Shown: one piece after another, positions 1 through 9,117 of the stretch
Layout: each line of letters starts with the position of its first letter
How positions within the stretch are numbered: position 1 is the first letter of the stretch
Origin: Pseudidiomarina atlantica
Lineage (GTDB): Bacteria > Pseudomonadota > Gammaproteobacteria > Enterobacterales > Alteromonadaceae
Assembly: GCF_000753735.1 (NCBI RefSeq)
Contig: NZ_JPIN01000001.1
Coordinates: 186,001-250,000, forward strand
Length of the DNA: 64,000 nucleotides
Direction: 5' to 3'
Made by a program: the position numbers and the translations under genes
Notes under the pieces: generated by a model
Told to the model about the DNA's origin: nothing
Database searches by the model: none
What the model saw: only the letters and a program-made list of their open reading frames with translations

Positions 1-373
1 CTGGCAGCGTCATACCATCAGCGAGCTCGACGCCTTCACGAAGTTGCTTGAGCGCACTTTCGTCAGGTATTCCCTCAACTTGTACCCAGTAGGTCTTCGG
101 TAGTTTGTGTTTTGGGTGACTAATCTTATGTTGTAGGGAACCATCATTGGTCAACAACAACAGACCTTCACTGTCTTTATCGAGACGCCCAGCAGGATAG
201 ACATCATTAAACGGAACATACTGCTTGAGCGTAACCTCATCGGCGTCTGCGGAGGAAAATTGTGTCAATACGCCATAGGGTTTATTCAATAACACTAACT
301 TTGGATTGGCTGGGCGGCTGCTAGTTTTTTTAGTTTTACGGCGAAACGGTTTTGGGCCTGATTTGGGTCGCAT
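1..373 (-). CDS. rluE: 23S rRNA pseudouridine synthase RluE (partial)
   Basis: This is the N-terminal 124 codons of a pseudouridine synthase; the rest lies beyond the left edge. It was read by translating the reverse complement from the ATG at 373. After a basic leader (KPFRRKTKKTSSR) comes LVLLNKPYGVL, then the family catalytic block AGRLDKDSEGLLLLTNDG, whose Asp is the nucleophile of this fold. The following region (KTYWVQVEGIPDESAL, then GVELADG) matches the RluE branch of the RsuA/RluB/E/F family rather than RluA types. In E. coli RluE makes pseudouridine 2457 of 23S rRNA. No S4 domain is seen at the N-terminus, as in RluE. It is transcribed divergently from the next gene. Confidence 0.88.
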   Translation of the reverse strand, partial: MRPKSGPKPFRRKTKKTSSRPANPKLVLLNKPYGVLTQFSSADADEVTLKQYVPFNDVYPAGRLDKDSEGLLLLTNDGSLQHKISHPKHKLPKTYWVQVEGIPDESALKQLREGVELADGMTLP

Positions 374-457
374 GGTCTCGATATCGTGGTTGCAAAAATT
401 TAATGGTAGAATGACGTTTGTCATTGCAAAAACACAGTATAAAGGAAAAAGTCCGCG

Positions 458-1252
458 ATGCAGGATTCTCAACCGAATAAAAACGAAAACCAGGTAACTA
501 AAGATGATTGCTTTGCTGCAGCGCTGCGCGGTGAGGTGCCACTGCGTGTTGGTGATGTGATTCAACGGAGCTGGGATATTACCTTACGCGCCTTGCCAAT
601 TATGCTCGTTGCGTTAGCGCTGATGCTGGTCGTTAATTACGTTATTGGCGAGATTACCGCAGTGCAGTTTCCGGTCGACGAAAACAATCCAAATCTAGCC
701 AATGTTGCTTGGCAAACCCTAATTGGTATGGTGATCATGGCGCCCTTTAACGCGCTTGTGCAATGGCTCGGGATACTTAACGCGCGCGATGTTAAACCAA
801 GCTTTGCGAACTTTTCTCACGCCTTTCGTAGTGCGCCACAGGTGATTGGCATTCAAGTCGTGATGACGGTTTTGATCATGGTGGCGAGCACCGTGTTCTT
901 CCTTATTTTTGGTTTCTCTTCAGTGTTCCTCGCGTTAGTCGTGGTCACTGCCGCTTATTTGCAGCTTTCTTTTACCCTTGCTGTGCCGCTAGTGTTGGAT
1001 CGAGGTTTACGTGTACAGCGCGCAATTCTTGCCTCAGTGATGATTTTAAGTAAACGTATCTTTGCCATGTTAGGCATTTATATTGTGATGTTTTTTATTC
1101 TTTTTATCAGCGCTTTACCGTTACTTCTTGGTCTTATATTCACCCTACCAATGACGTTTAACGTGATCGGGGTGATCTACAATCGCATGATCGGGCTACC
1201 TAGTTCAGAACAACCGTTGCCACTCGCGACGGACGACCAAGGTGGCGTATAG
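458..1252 (+). CDS. Uncharacterised polytopic membrane protein
   Basis: A 264-residue protein with a soluble acidic N-terminus of about 40 residues followed by five or six hydrophobic segments (roughly residues 45-66, 85-110, 130-155, 157-180 and 205-245). No catalytic motif is visible. The architecture resembles small membrane proteins of the YciC/DUF975/BPSS1780 kind, but I cannot assign a family. The start at 458 follows an AAAGGA-like ribosome site. It lies 8 bases upstream of the bax-like gene on the same strand, so the two are probably co-transcribed, which suggests an envelope role. The function is unknown. Confidence 0.75.
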   Translation: MQDSQPNKNENQVTKDDCFAAALRGEVPLRVGDVIQRSWDITLRALPIMLVALALMLVVNYVIGEITAVQFPVDENNPNLANVAWQTLIGMVIMAPFNALVQWLGILNARDVKPSFANFSHAFRSAPQVIGIQVVMTVLIMVASTVFFLIFGFSSVFLALVVVTAAYLQLSFTLAVPLVLDRGLRVQRAILASVMILSKRIFAMLGIYIVMFFILFISALPLLLGLIFTLPMTFNVIGVIYNRMIGLPSSEQPLPLATDDQGGV

Positions 1253-1260
1253 GAGATTGG

Positions 1261-2154
1261 ATGTTACGATTTTTATTAGTTGTGTTTGCCCTAATTGCTG
1301 TGGTGGCAGCTGTGGTTGCGCCGAATGTGCTGCATTTGGCCAATCCCCACCGACTTTATGATGGCGTAGTTCCGGTCAAGTCTGACCAAGTAAAGGTGCC
1401 GGAAATCCGTGAACTGCCTGACTTTTCGCAGTACAGCCAAGCCGCTGATAAAAAACAGGCATTCTTTGGTTTTTTGGCGCCAGTGGTGGCCGCTGAAAAT
1501 GCACTGATTGAGCAACAACGCCAGGGCTTGCAAGCGTTACACACGAAGTGGTTGTTCAAAGCGAACTCGCTCAACCGTGAGCAACGTAGTTGGCTTGAAT
1601 ATTTGGCTAAGCGTTATCGCGTTGACTTTGATTTACAAGAAGGTGCAGCTGAAATGTTTGAACTGTTGTTGCGTCGCGTCGATGTGGTACCAGAAACCTT
1701 AGTGTTAGTGCAAGCGGCGAATGAGTCAGCATGGGGAACGTCACGTTTTGCCACCGAAGCTTTTAACTTATTTGGTGAGTGGTGCTTTAGTGAAGGCTGC
1801 GGCATTGTACCCAACTTGAGAGGTGACGAAGCGCGCCATGAGGTTGAACGCTTCAGCACCATTAATGCGTCTGTACGCAGCTACTTAATGAATCTCAATA
1901 CCCATCCGGCTTATGTCGAATTGCGTACGTTACGTGCCGCTAAACGCGCTGAAAATGCCGATATCCGAGCCTTGGACCTAACCCCTGGGTTGCTTAGCTA
2001 CTCCGAGCGTGGCGAGGCTTACATTGAGGAACTTAACGCGATGATTCGCGTCAATCGGCCATTGATATTAGAAGCCCTAGACGAAACCGGCCCACTGCCT
2101 GAGCCGGGTTTTAATGCTAGCGCTGCAACTAACTCAAATTCCGCACCTGAATAA
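1261..2154 (+). CDS. bax: Bax-like glucosaminidase-domain protein
   Basis: A 297-residue protein with an N-terminal hydrophobic anchor or signal (residues 3-20) and a periplasmic glucosaminidase (GH73-like) domain in the second half. The motif [14 protein letters not shown] (Glu155 is the probable catalytic acid) and the following [16 protein letters not shown] are characteristic of Bax of E. coli. Family members cleave, or are predicted to cleave, the N-acetylglucosaminyl linkage of peptidoglycan. The start follows AGGAGA closely. The 3' end overlaps the convergent ttcA gene by 26 bases. It is probably co-transcribed with the upstream membrane protein. Confidence 0.87.
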   Translation: MLRFLLVVFALIAVVAAVVAPNVLHLANPHRLYDGVVPVKSDQVKVPEIRELPDFSQYSQAADKKQAFFGFLAPVVAAENALIEQQRQGLQALHTKWLFKANSLNREQRSWLEYLAKRYRVDFDLQEGAAEMFELLLRRVDVVPETLVLVQAANESAWGTSRFATEAFNLFGEWCFSEGCGIVPNLRGDEARHEVERFSTINASVRSYLMNLNTHPAYVELRTLRAAKRAENADIRALDLTPGLLSYSERGEAYIEELNAMIRVNRPLILEALDETGPLPEPGFNASAATNSNSAPE

Positions 2155-3088
2155 CACCTGAGGCGCCGTCTTCGTTGGCGGCGTCATCTTCTGTATCACG
2201 GAAATTCAAGAACTCGGTTGGCGTAGGCTGATCGAATGCCGTGTCACCATTAACATTTTCCTGTCCGTCCGCCTGAATCGATTTAAAGTCAAATAGCTGA
2301 TGATCAGCTAAATGTGATGGCACGATGTTTTGCATCGCGGTAAACATACTTTCAATACGGCCTGGGAATTGCCGATCCCATTGTCTCAACATCTCTTTAA
2401 TGGCTTTGCGTTGCAGATTCTCCTGCGAGCCACATAGGTTACATGGAATAATAGGGAAAGCTGCATAGCTGGCGTATTTTTCGATGTCTTTCTCACGCAC
2501 ATAGGCGAGCGGCCGAATTACCACATGTTCACCGTTATCACTGACCAGCTTGGGTGGCATTGACTTCATTTTACCGCCATAAAACATGTTCAGCATGAGC
2601 GTTTCGAGCATGTCATCGCGGTGATGGCCTAAGGCTATCTTAGTAGCACCTAGCTCTTTGGCGACACGATAAAGAATCCCACGGCGTAAGCGTGAACAGA
2701 GTGCGCAAGTGGTTTTACCTTCAGGTATCTTCTCTTTAACGATAGAGTAGGTGTCTTCTTCAATAATGCGAAAGTCAACGCCTTCAGCGCGCAGATATTC
2801 GGGCAAAATGTGCTCTGGAAATCCGGGCTGTTTTTGGTCAAGATTCACTGCGATCAAGGAAAACTGAATTGGCGCGATTTTCTGTAAAAAACGTAGAATG
2901 GCGAGTAGGGTGTAACTATCTTTACCACCCGATAGACACACCATCACTTTGTCGCCGTTTTCGATCATATTAAAATCTTCGATGGCTCGACCGACATGGC
3001 GACGTAAGCGCTTTTCTAACTTATTGAAGTTATAGCGTTGTTTTTTCTCTTGCTCGCTTTTTTCTGCAACACTCATGAATCTATGCAC
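2129..3088 (-). CDS. ttcA: tRNA 2-thiocytidine biosynthesis protein TtcA
   Basis: TtcA makes 2-thiocytidine at position 32 of several tRNAs, using ATP and an iron-sulfur cluster. The PP-loop SGGKDS is at residues 53-58. The paired cysteines CALC (128-131) and CNLC (216-219) provide cluster ligands, and [10 protein letters not shown] follows the family pattern. At 319 residues it is near the usual length of about 310. Translation may start at the fifth codon (MSVAEKSEQ, 3076) instead. Its neighbour uspE is also close to ttcA in E. coli. The C-terminal tail, rich in Asp and Glu, extends into the convergent bax gene. Confidence 0.95.
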   Translation of the reverse strand: MHRFMSVAEKSEQEKKQRYNFNKLEKRLRRHVGRAIEDFNMIENGDKVMVCLSGGKDSYTLLAILRFLQKIAPIQFSLIAVNLDQKQPGFPEHILPEYLRAEGVDFRIIEEDTYSIVKEKIPEGKTTCALCSRLRRGILYRVAKELGATKIALGHHRDDMLETLMLNMFYGGKMKSMPPKLVSDNGEHVVIRPLAYVREKDIEKYASYAAFPIIPCNLCGSQENLQRKAIKEMLRQWDRQFPGRIESMFTAMQNIVPSHLADHQLFDFKSIQADGQENVNGDTAFDQPTPTEFLNFRDTEDDAANEDGASGVIQVRNLS

Positions 3089-3124
3089 ACCTAAATTAAA
3101 GTAAAACCCACAAAAGCGCGCGGA

Positions 3125-4054
3125 TTATACCTTAACTGGTGATTCAAATCCTGCTGGTTTTACCGCAAGCAGGTCACAATTGATCTGCTCTATGACATGC
3201 TCCGCAGTGTTACCAAGTAGGGCGGCACTAAATCCGGTGCGACCAATGGTACCTAAAACCACGAGCTCGGCATCCAGCTCTTTTGCTAATTCCGGTATCA
3301 CTTGTTCTGGCAACCCCTCTAGCACATGCTGCTGAGCGGCTGGCAAGGAAAATAGTTGGGCATGCTCAGCGAGTGCTTGGCGATGGTTTTGTTCGATCAC
3401 TTCGCGATAATTGGCGGTGTCAAATTCAGGAATTTCAGCGGCGATGGTGACCGGCGCGCCAGGATAAGCGTTGACAAGGTGAACCTCACTATGGAGACAG
3501 GTTGCAAAGCGTTGGGCCACTTCGGTAATGCGGTAGTTGAGGCTCTCGTGATGTGCATGCTCACCGGTGGTATGAATGGCGGCGAGTACTTTGCCATCTT
3601 CGGGCCAGTCATGCTCTTTGACCAGTAGGACTAAACAGGGGGCCTTACGCAACAAATGCCAGTCGGTTGGGGTAAAAATAAGATGCGCCAAGCCTTCATG
3701 CGGGTGGGTCGCCTTGACGATGATATCGTGCTCGCCTTTAACCGCGGTCTCAATAATGGCCTCATAGGGGCGATTGTGCCACAGTACTTCGATATTGATA
3801 TCAAGATCGCGCGTGTTATAGCCTTCGAGCAGATCTTCAATCCACACGCGGCGGTCATTGATCAGGCTGTCGCGCATAGTACTGCGCTCATCAGCGGCGA
3901 GCATGGTGGTCATTTCATACGAAAAATCATAGATGGAAAGCAACAGGGTGAGCGATGCTTGGCTAATGCGAGCTAAATGAAGGGCTCGGTTGAGTGCTTT
4001 TTGTTGCTCTTTATCAGGGTCTAAAACCACCAAAATATTGTTCACGCACGACAT
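3125..4054 (-). CDS. uspE: Universal stress protein UspE
   Basis: A 309-residue tandem-domain universal stress protein. The first Usp domain carries SIYDFSYEMTTML and WHNRPYEAII, followed by HLIFTPTDWHLLRKAPC; the second ends with VLGTIGRTGFSAALLGNTAEHVI, the nucleotide-binding signature GxxGR-x-G-x9-GN(S/T). The sequence follows E. coli UspE closely along its length. UspE is cytoplasmic and is linked to stress survival, motility and aggregation. In E. coli and many relatives uspE sits beside fnr; here the next gene upstream is the SafE-type exporter of the cbb3 locus and no fnr is present in between. Confidence 0.95.
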   Translation of the reverse strand: MSCVNNILVVLDPDKEQQKALNRALHLARISQASLTLLLSIYDFSYEMTTMLAADERSTMRDSLINDRRVWIEDLLEGYNTRDLDINIEVLWHNRPYEAIIETAVKGEHDIIVKATHPHEGLAHLIFTPTDWHLLRKAPCLVLLVKEHDWPEDGKVLAAIHTTGEHAHHESLNYRITEVAQRFATCLHSEVHLVNAYPGAPVTIAAEIPEFDTANYREVIEQNHRQALAEHAQLFSLPAAQQHVLEGLPEQVIPELAKELDAELVVLGTIGRTGFSAALLGNTAEHVIEQINCDLLAVKPAGFESPVKV

Positions 4055-4118
4055 AGTTCACCTCAATGAGTGGAAATTTCTAGCATTGAGTTTAGCCAGA
4101 ATTTTCTGCGTAAGCCAA

Positions 4119-4787
4119 CTATGCCATCGCAACTGCTTGACGCAGCGCAATGATCAAGGTCCAAACCCCGTAGAGAATGAGTAACACGCCCATTGCCTGG
4201 CGAAAGCCTTGGGCTTTGAGAATGCTTTGCACTGCGCCGGTGAACCAGCCAAAAGCAAACATTGCGGGTAAGGTTCCCAAGCCAAACAACAGCATGTAAA
4301 GCCCCCCTTGAGCGGCGGTGCCGCTGATGGCGGCCCAACTCAGCGCACTGTAGACAAGACCACAAGGTAACCAGCCCCAGACCACTCCGGCGGCAAAACG
4401 CCCCGCAAGTGAGCGTTGTTGTTGTAGTTTCCGCGCACTTGGCGCAAGCCGTTGCCAGAGGGGACGTCCCAAGCGTTCAAGCTGTTGCATGCCAAACCAC
4501 CAGCCAGCGAAATAGAGGCCAAGCGCAATTAAAAAGACTGCCGCAAGAAAGCGCAGACCAAGCAACGCAGGGGTAAATTGTGCGATGGCAAGTTGGCTGA
4601 GTAAACCCACTAAAACGCCAGCAACCACATAAGAACTGATGCGACCTAAATTGTAGGTCAGTAATTCAGTAGCAGAAGGTTTTGCGCCAAGCGCGCCGGC
4701 AAGCCCCCCACACATCATCAAGCAGTGTCCCGCTCCAGCAAGTCCCATCAGTAGGGCTGCAAAGTAATCAGCTGGATTGTTCATCAT
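4119..4787 (-). CDS. Sulfite exporter TauE/SafE family protein (cbb3 locus)
   Basis: A membrane protein of about 222 residues with six or so helices. The N-terminal motif GLAGAGHCLMMCGGLAGALG with its paired Cys and His is typical of the TauE/SafE subgroup (DsbD-like, COG2836) found downstream of ccoS in many gammaproteobacteria. The start is at 4787 or 4784 (tandem ATG codons), overlapping the end of ccoS; an upstream in-frame ATG at 4856 would lie inside ccoS and lacks family resemblance. Its context points to copper or haem handling during cytochrome oxidase maturation rather than sulfite export. That role is inference. Confidence 0.82.
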   Translation of the reverse strand: MMNNPADYFAALLMGLAGAGHCLMMCGGLAGALGAKPSATELLTYNLGRISSYVVAGVLVGLLSQLAIAQFTPALLGLRFLAAVFLIALGLYFAGWWFGMQQLERLGRPLWQRLAPSARKLQQQRSLAGRFAAGVVWGWLPCGLVYSALSWAAISGTAAQGGLYMLLFGLGTLPAMFAFGWFTGAVQSILKAQGFRQAMGVLLILYGVWTLIIALRQAVAMA

Positions 4788-4974
4788 CGTTAGTTGGCTG
4801 AGTTGGCGACTTGTTCCTATGTTTTGCTTTGGGGTCATCATCGTCGAGCAAAACATTCATGCCCTGGCGCTCAAGATCTTCAAACTGATCGCTACGCACT
4901 GCCCAGAAAAATACCGCCACAGCGATGATCACGAATACGATAGCGATGGGAATTAACAGGTACAGACTTTCCAT
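4768..4974 (-). CDS. ccoS: Cbb3-type oxidase assembly protein CcoS
   Basis: A 68-residue protein with a single N-terminal membrane helix (LLIPIAIVFVIIAVAVFFWAV), then the CcoS motif AVRSDQFEDLERQG and a short polar tail. CcoS is needed for inserting cofactors into the CcoN subunit. It starts one base after the stop of ccoI and overlaps the next gene, so it is translationally coupled within fixH-ccoI-ccoS-safE. The length is typical (50-70 residues). Confidence 0.95.
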   Translation of the reverse strand: MESLYLLIPIAIVFVIIAVAVFFWAVRSDQFEDLERQGMNVLLDDDDPKAKHRNKSPTQPTNDDEQSS

Positions 4975-4975
4975 G

Positions 4976-7429
4976 CTATGGGTCCTTCGGAGTAGGAGGT
5001 TGTCGATAAAGGCGCAATGAATTCACTAACACCAGTAGCGAGCTAACTGACATACCAATGGCTGCGATGTAGGGGGTTACCCAGCCCATCACTGCAATAG
5101 GTACAATAGCAATGTTATAGAACAATGCCCAAGAGATATTCTGCTTCAAAATAGCACGACTTTTAGCCGTGGCTCGCAAGAGCTCGGCGAGCGCACCAAA
5201 ATCATTGCGCATCGCGACGATATCGGCAGCTTGCCGAGCGAGATCCGCGGCATGTCCAAACGTCATTGAGACGTCTGCTTGGGCGAGAACGGGACCGTCA
5301 TTCATACCATCACCAATCATCATCACTGGATGTTGCTGTTGTGTTTGCTTAACCCAATGCAGTTTGTCTTCTGGCAAACACTGCGCGTGATATTGGCTGA
5401 TCCCCAGTTGCTCGGCAACACGGCGCGCGTTGTGTGGCTGATCACCGGTAAGCATGATGATTTCAAGCCCTTGTTGGCGCAGAAAATGCAAGGTTTCTGC
5501 GACATCTGGACGTAAAGTATCAGTGACCAGAAAGCGCGCAATGACTTGTTCCGGCGTGGCAAGAATAACGTTGTAATCAGCTTCTTTATTGAGTTCTGGG
5601 TGCCAATCCGCAGAGAATCCAGGAGCGCCAATTCTGACCCGTACTAAATTACCATCTGTTTGCTGCCAGTCTGCCTCGATGCCACGACCGAGTGCGACTG
5701 AGACGTTGGTTAACTGCACCGAGGACTTGCTATCAAGTTGTTGAAACGGCTTGGCAAGAGGGTGTTCGGAGTGCGATTCAAGTGCTTTCGCGAGAGCCCA
5801 AGCCTGTGTTTGCGCAACGTTATCCTCTAGTTGCACGTCAGCAATGCTAAATTGACCGGTAGTGAGCGTTCCGGTTTTATCAACCATCACAGTTTTGACC
5901 GTTGCCAAGGTCTGAATCGCATCTGTGTTACGCAGGATGATGCCTTGCTTATTTAACCGATGGATCACGCCAGTTACAGCTGTGGGTGCTGCTAATGCAA
6001 GAGCACAGGGGCAGGTTGCTACTAACACCGCAAGCGTCACCCAAAATGCTTCGCTAGGTTCAATAAAGGTCCACACAAAGAAAGTAAGCGCGGCGAGAAT
6101 CAACAGTTGCTGCACAAATTGATTGGCCAGCTTTTCAGCGCGCTCCGCGAGTTTTGGTTTGTTGGCCAAGGCTTGGTCTTGTAAGGCTGCTATTTTTGCC
6201 ATCACGGTGGCTTGTTGCACCGCGGTCACGCGAATACGCAATGGCTGCGTTTGATTCAACGTTCCAGCAAACACTCGGGCTCCTTGTTCGTGCACGACAG
6301 GCACACTTTCACCGGTGAGCATGCTTTCGTTAATCGTACCTAGCGCGCTTAGCAACTCGCCATCGGCGGGCAAAGTTTGTCCCGGCAATACGCGCACAAT
6401 ATCGCCGTCGGTTAATTTATTGACCGCAATTGACTCAAGGTCGCCATTCGCGGTCTCACGTTGCGCGGTGGCGGGAAGCAGCTTTACCAGATTTGATGCG
6501 GTGGCAATGGCGCGTTGTTTGGCCAAGAGCTCCAAATAACGTCCGACTAACAGTAAAAAGGTGAACATACTCACCGATTCAAAATACACTTCGCCGTGAT
6601 TAATGACCGTAGCATATGCGCTGGCACCGTATGCGCTAAGTAATGCAAGGCTAACCGGGACATCCATGTTCAACTGTTTGGCTTGGATGCTGCGTAGTGC
6701 TGATAAATAAAATGGCTGAGCGCTGTAAAGTAAAACAGGGGTGGCGAATAACAGACTGATCCACCAGAAGAATTGCCGTAGATTATCGTCTAATTCATCG
6801 ACCATGCCAAAGTAGAGGGCGACAGCTATCATCATCACTTGCATAGTTGCAAGGCCGGCAATGCCGATCCGCCGCACAAAATAGCGACGTCGGCGTTTGA
6901 AGTCCTGCTCTTGCGTTGCCGCTTGAAACGGCAGGGCGCGATAACCAAGCCCTGATATTTTTTTCAGAACGTCGCTGAGTTTGACCTGTTCTGGGTGCCA
7001 AGCCACGTTCACTCTCTCTGTGGTGGCGTTGACTCGCGCGTAATCGACACCGGGCAATGTTTGTAGTTGCTGTTCGATAAGCCAAGCGCAGGCGGCGCAA
7101 GTCATACCTTCGACCGATAGGGTGGTACTCGTGTGGCCGTTGTCGTCAAGATGGGTAAACTGTTGTTGTAATTCTTCTTGATCGTAAGCCTCGAGCTGTT
7201 GCAACTCTTCGGGAAGTAATGGGATCTGCAACGGATTCGAGGTATCGCGGAATTGGTAAAAATGCTGCAGTCCTTGCGCTTCGATGGTTTGCGCTACCGC
7301 CTGACAACCGTAACAACAGACGTGGCGCTGCTTATCTGCCACTGTAACGCTGTAACCACCATTTGGTGGCAAAGGTTGGAGGCAGTGAAAACAACTGCCA
7401 TTTGGAGATTCAGGCAGGTTGGCACCCAT
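4976..7429 (-). CDS. ccoI: Copper-translocating P-type ATPase CcoI (FixI)
   Basis: An 817-residue P1B ATPase that exports or delivers copper for cbb3 oxidase assembly. An N-terminal Cys-rich domain (C13-x2-C16, then CCYGC near 38-42) precedes a heavy-metal domain with GMTCAAC (Cys111, Cys114). The membrane CPC motif (VATCPCALALA), phosphorylation site VDKTGTLTTG and hinge GDGMNDGP are all intact. The start at 7429 lies 2 bases after the fixH stop; an upstream in-frame ATG at 7507 would run inside fixH. It belongs to the CopA2/FixI subgroup, judging by the N-terminal extra Cys domain and the cbb3 context. Confidence 0.95.
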   Translation of the reverse strand: MGANLPESPNGSCFHCLQPLPPNGGYSVTVADKQRHVCCYGCQAVAQTIEAQGLQHFYQFRDTSNPLQIPLLPEELQQLEAYDQEELQQQFTHLDDNGHTSTTLSVEGMTCAACAWLIEQQLQTLPGVDYARVNATTERVNVAWHPEQVKLSDVLKKISGLGYRALPFQAATQEQDFKRRRRYFVRRIGIAGLATMQVMMIAVALYFGMVDELDDNLRQFFWWISLLFATPVLLYSAQPFYLSALRSIQAKQLNMDVPVSLALLSAYGASAYATVINHGEVYFESVSMFTFLLLVGRYLELLAKQRAIATASNLVKLLPATAQRETANGDLESIAVNKLTDGDIVRVLPGQTLPADGELLSALGTINESMLTGESVPVVHEQGARVFAGTLNQTQPLRIRVTAVQQATVMAKIAALQDQALANKPKLAERAEKLANQFVQQLLILAALTFFVWTFIEPSEAFWVTLAVLVATCPCALALAAPTAVTGVIHRLNKQGIILRNTDAIQTLATVKTVMVDKTGTLTTGQFSIADVQLEDNVAQTQAWALAKALESHSEHPLAKPFQQLDSKSSVQLTNVSVALGRGIEADWQQTDGNLVRVRIGAPGFSADWHPELNKEADYNVILATPEQVIARFLVTDTLRPDVAETLHFLRQQGLEIIMLTGDQPHNARRVAEQLGISQYHAQCLPEDKLHWVKQTQQQHPVMMIGDGMNDGPVLAQADVSMTFGHAADLARQAADIVAMRNDFGALAELLRATAKSRAILKQNISWALFYNIAIVPIAVMGWVTPYIAAIGMSVSSLLVLVNSLRLYRQPPTPKDP

Positions 7430-7431
7430 CA

Positions 7432-7935
7432 CTAAACGCCGTAGGTCAAGGGCTGTAGCGTGAGTTCGCGATAAGCCGGGAGTTGTACCTGCTGACTCAA
7501 ACGCCAACTGTTATCGAATGGGCTTATAGTGAGCGTCCATTTGCCTTGCTCGGTGGCAACGTCGTCGGGGAGTTGGCCACGAAAAACACCTTTGGCGTCA
7601 GCAGTTAGAATGAGCTCAAAATCTTTGTCTTTTAACGTGGTGTGATAAAACTGTACACGCAATGCAGTAAGTTCATCAGGAGCGCCGGTTTTGTACGCTA
7701 GGGTTAGGGTTTGCGCATCTTGCTGCAGAGTGAAGCTAATATTCAATGCTTGCGCAGCTTGAACTTTCTCCACTTGAGTATTGATTCCGCGACCTTTCTT
7801 ATAATAGTCGTCAACCACCATCGGATTGTCGTATTGGCTGGCAATACTGAGGGTGATGACCATTGCGATGACCACAGAAAAGGGAATGAGCATTAAAAAC
7901 CAGGGCCAAAACTGCTTATACCAAGGTTTTTCCAT
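7432..7935 (-). CDS. fixH: FixH/CcoH family cbb3 assembly protein
   Basis: A 167-residue protein with one N-terminal membrane helix (WFLMLIPFSVVIAMVITLSIA) followed by YDNPMVVDDYYKKGRGIN, the hallmark of the FixH family, and a periplasmic beta-rich domain. FixH/CcoH helps stabilise or assemble the cbb3 complex. The start at 7935 (MEKPWYKQ) follows GAGGTG at about 7 bases. A strong hairpin separates it from ccoP upstream, so its expression may depend on read-through or on a separate promoter. The gene overlaps none of its neighbours; ccoI begins 2 bases after its stop. Confidence 0.92.
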   Translation of the reverse strand: MEKPWYKQFWPWFLMLIPFSVVIAMVITLSIASQYDNPMVVDDYYKKGRGINTQVEKVQAAQALNISFTLQQDAQTLTLAYKTGAPDELTALRVQFYHTTLKDKDFELILTADAKGVFRGQLPDDVATEQGKWTLTISPFDNSWRLSQQVQLPAYRELTLQPLTYGV

Positions 7936-7954
7936 CAATTTACACCTCAAAAAA

Positions 7955-7974
7955 AGCCCCGCCGCAGCGGGGCT
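7955..7974 (-). terminator. Intrinsic terminator-like hairpin after ccoP
   Basis: Perfect 8-bp GC-rich arms (AGCCCCGC and GCGGGGCT) with a 4-base loop. On the minus strand they are followed by a run of T. The hairpin lies between ccoP and fixH and would end or attenuate transcription of ccoNOQP. Confidence 0.8.
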
Positions 7975-7981
7975 CGTTTAT

Positions 7982-8932
7982 TTACTCGTTAGATAACCCG
8001 TAAACATAGGCACTAATCACGTGAATTTTGTCTTCGCCGAGGATATCAATCCAGGCCGGCATCACGCCATTACGGCCGTTGTGTAAGGTTTCTTCGATCG
8101 CTTCTTGCGAACCGCCGTAGAGCCAAATGTTATCGGTCAGGTTTGGCGCACCCAATTGCTGGTTACCTTTACCGTCTTGACCGTGGCAGGCTGCACACAC
8201 TGCATAGTTCTGTTTACCTGCAGCAGCCATTTCTGGGTCTACTTTGCGACCACTGAGGCTCAGTACGTAAGTCGCTAGTTCAGAGATTTGCTGATCGCTA
8301 AACTGTGCGTCAAACGCTGGCATCGCGCCACGACGACCTTGAATCAAACTGGTCTTGATCGCTTCTGGCGAGCCGCCATAGAGCCAATCGTCATCGGTGA
8401 GGTTAGGGAAGCCCTTACCACCCATTGCGTTCGAGCCATGACACTGGGCACAGTTCTGTAAGAACAGGCGCTGTCCGATTTCTGTTGCTTCTTCATCTTT
8501 TGCCAATTCAGGAATTGGCCGTTGCGCGTAAGCTTCGAAAATTGGACCAAAACGGTCATCGGCTGCTTGAACTTCGCGGTCGTACTGAACCACTAAGCCA
8601 GCTTCTCGATGCGCTTCAGTTGCCGCACGTGATTCTTCTAGCGATAACACTTCTTGGTTCGAGCTACTCCAGCCGAGTAACCCTTTAAAGTTACCGAGGC
8701 CAGGGTAGAGCGCCAAGTAAATAAAGCCCCACACGATAGTGATCCAGAATAAGATCATCCACCAACGTGGCAGCGGGTTGTTAATCTCTACAATCCCATC
8801 GAACTCATGATCCATGAGTTCACCTTCTTTAATATGGGTGTAGTTGCTCATATTCCATCGCAGTAACCAGATGATAAACACCAGAAATGCGAGGGTCAGG
8901 ACGATAATCCATGCACTCCAGAAGCTACTCAT
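7982..8932 (-). CDS. ccoP: Cytochrome c oxidase cbb3 subunit III (CcoP)
   Basis: A 316-residue dihaem cytochrome subunit. Two N-terminal membrane helices (residues about 5-24 and 58-80) flank the motif HEFDGIVEINNPLPRWW, typical of CcoP. Two periplasmic class I c domains follow, with haem sites CAQCH and CAACH and downstream Met-containing ligands. CcoP takes electrons from soluble or membrane cytochrome c and passes them to CcoO/CcoN. The start overlaps ccoQ by 8 bases. It is the last gene of the structural operon ccoNOQP. Confidence 0.96.
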   Translation of the reverse strand: MSSFWSAWIIVLTLAFLVFIIWLLRWNMSNYTHIKEGELMDHEFDGIVEINNPLPRWWMILFWITIVWGFIYLALYPGLGNFKGLLGWSSSNQEVLSLEESRAATEAHREAGLVVQYDREVQAADDRFGPIFEAYAQRPIPELAKDEEATEIGQRLFLQNCAQCHGSNAMGGKGFPNLTDDDWLYGGSPEAIKTSLIQGRRGAMPAFDAQFSDQQISELATYVLSLSGRKVDPEMAAAGKQNYAVCAACHGQDGKGNQQLGAPNLTDNIWLYGGSQEAIEETLHNGRNGVMPAWIDILGEDKIHVISAYVYGLSNE

Positions 8933-9116
8933 TATTCTTCGACTCCTGTTTAGTAGTGTTGTTTGCTTTTTGCTCTAACTCATCTTCTTCGAAAATAGAG
9001 TTGGCGGCCTCATCAAAACGCTTTTTGCTGCTTTTGCTGTAGGCCCACCAAATAATGGCAACGAACACTACGAAAACTAAAACTGTGTAAATACTACGCC
9101 AGGTGATGTAATCCAT
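8925..9116 (-). CDS. ccoQ: Cytochrome cbb3 oxidase subunit CcoQ
   Basis: A 63-residue protein with one membrane helix (IYTVLVFVVFVAIIWWAYS) and a charged tail (KRFDEAANSIFEEDE), the usual CcoQ layout. CcoQ stabilises the complex. The start at 9116 is 2 bases after the ccoO stop; the longer reading frame beginning at 9167 would run into ccoO and is not supported. Its end overlaps the ccoP start. Confidence 0.93.
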   Translation of the reverse strand: MDYITWRSIYTVLVFVVFVAIIWWAYSKSSKKRFDEAANSIFEEDELEQKANNTTKQESKNNE

Positions 9117-9117
9117 C

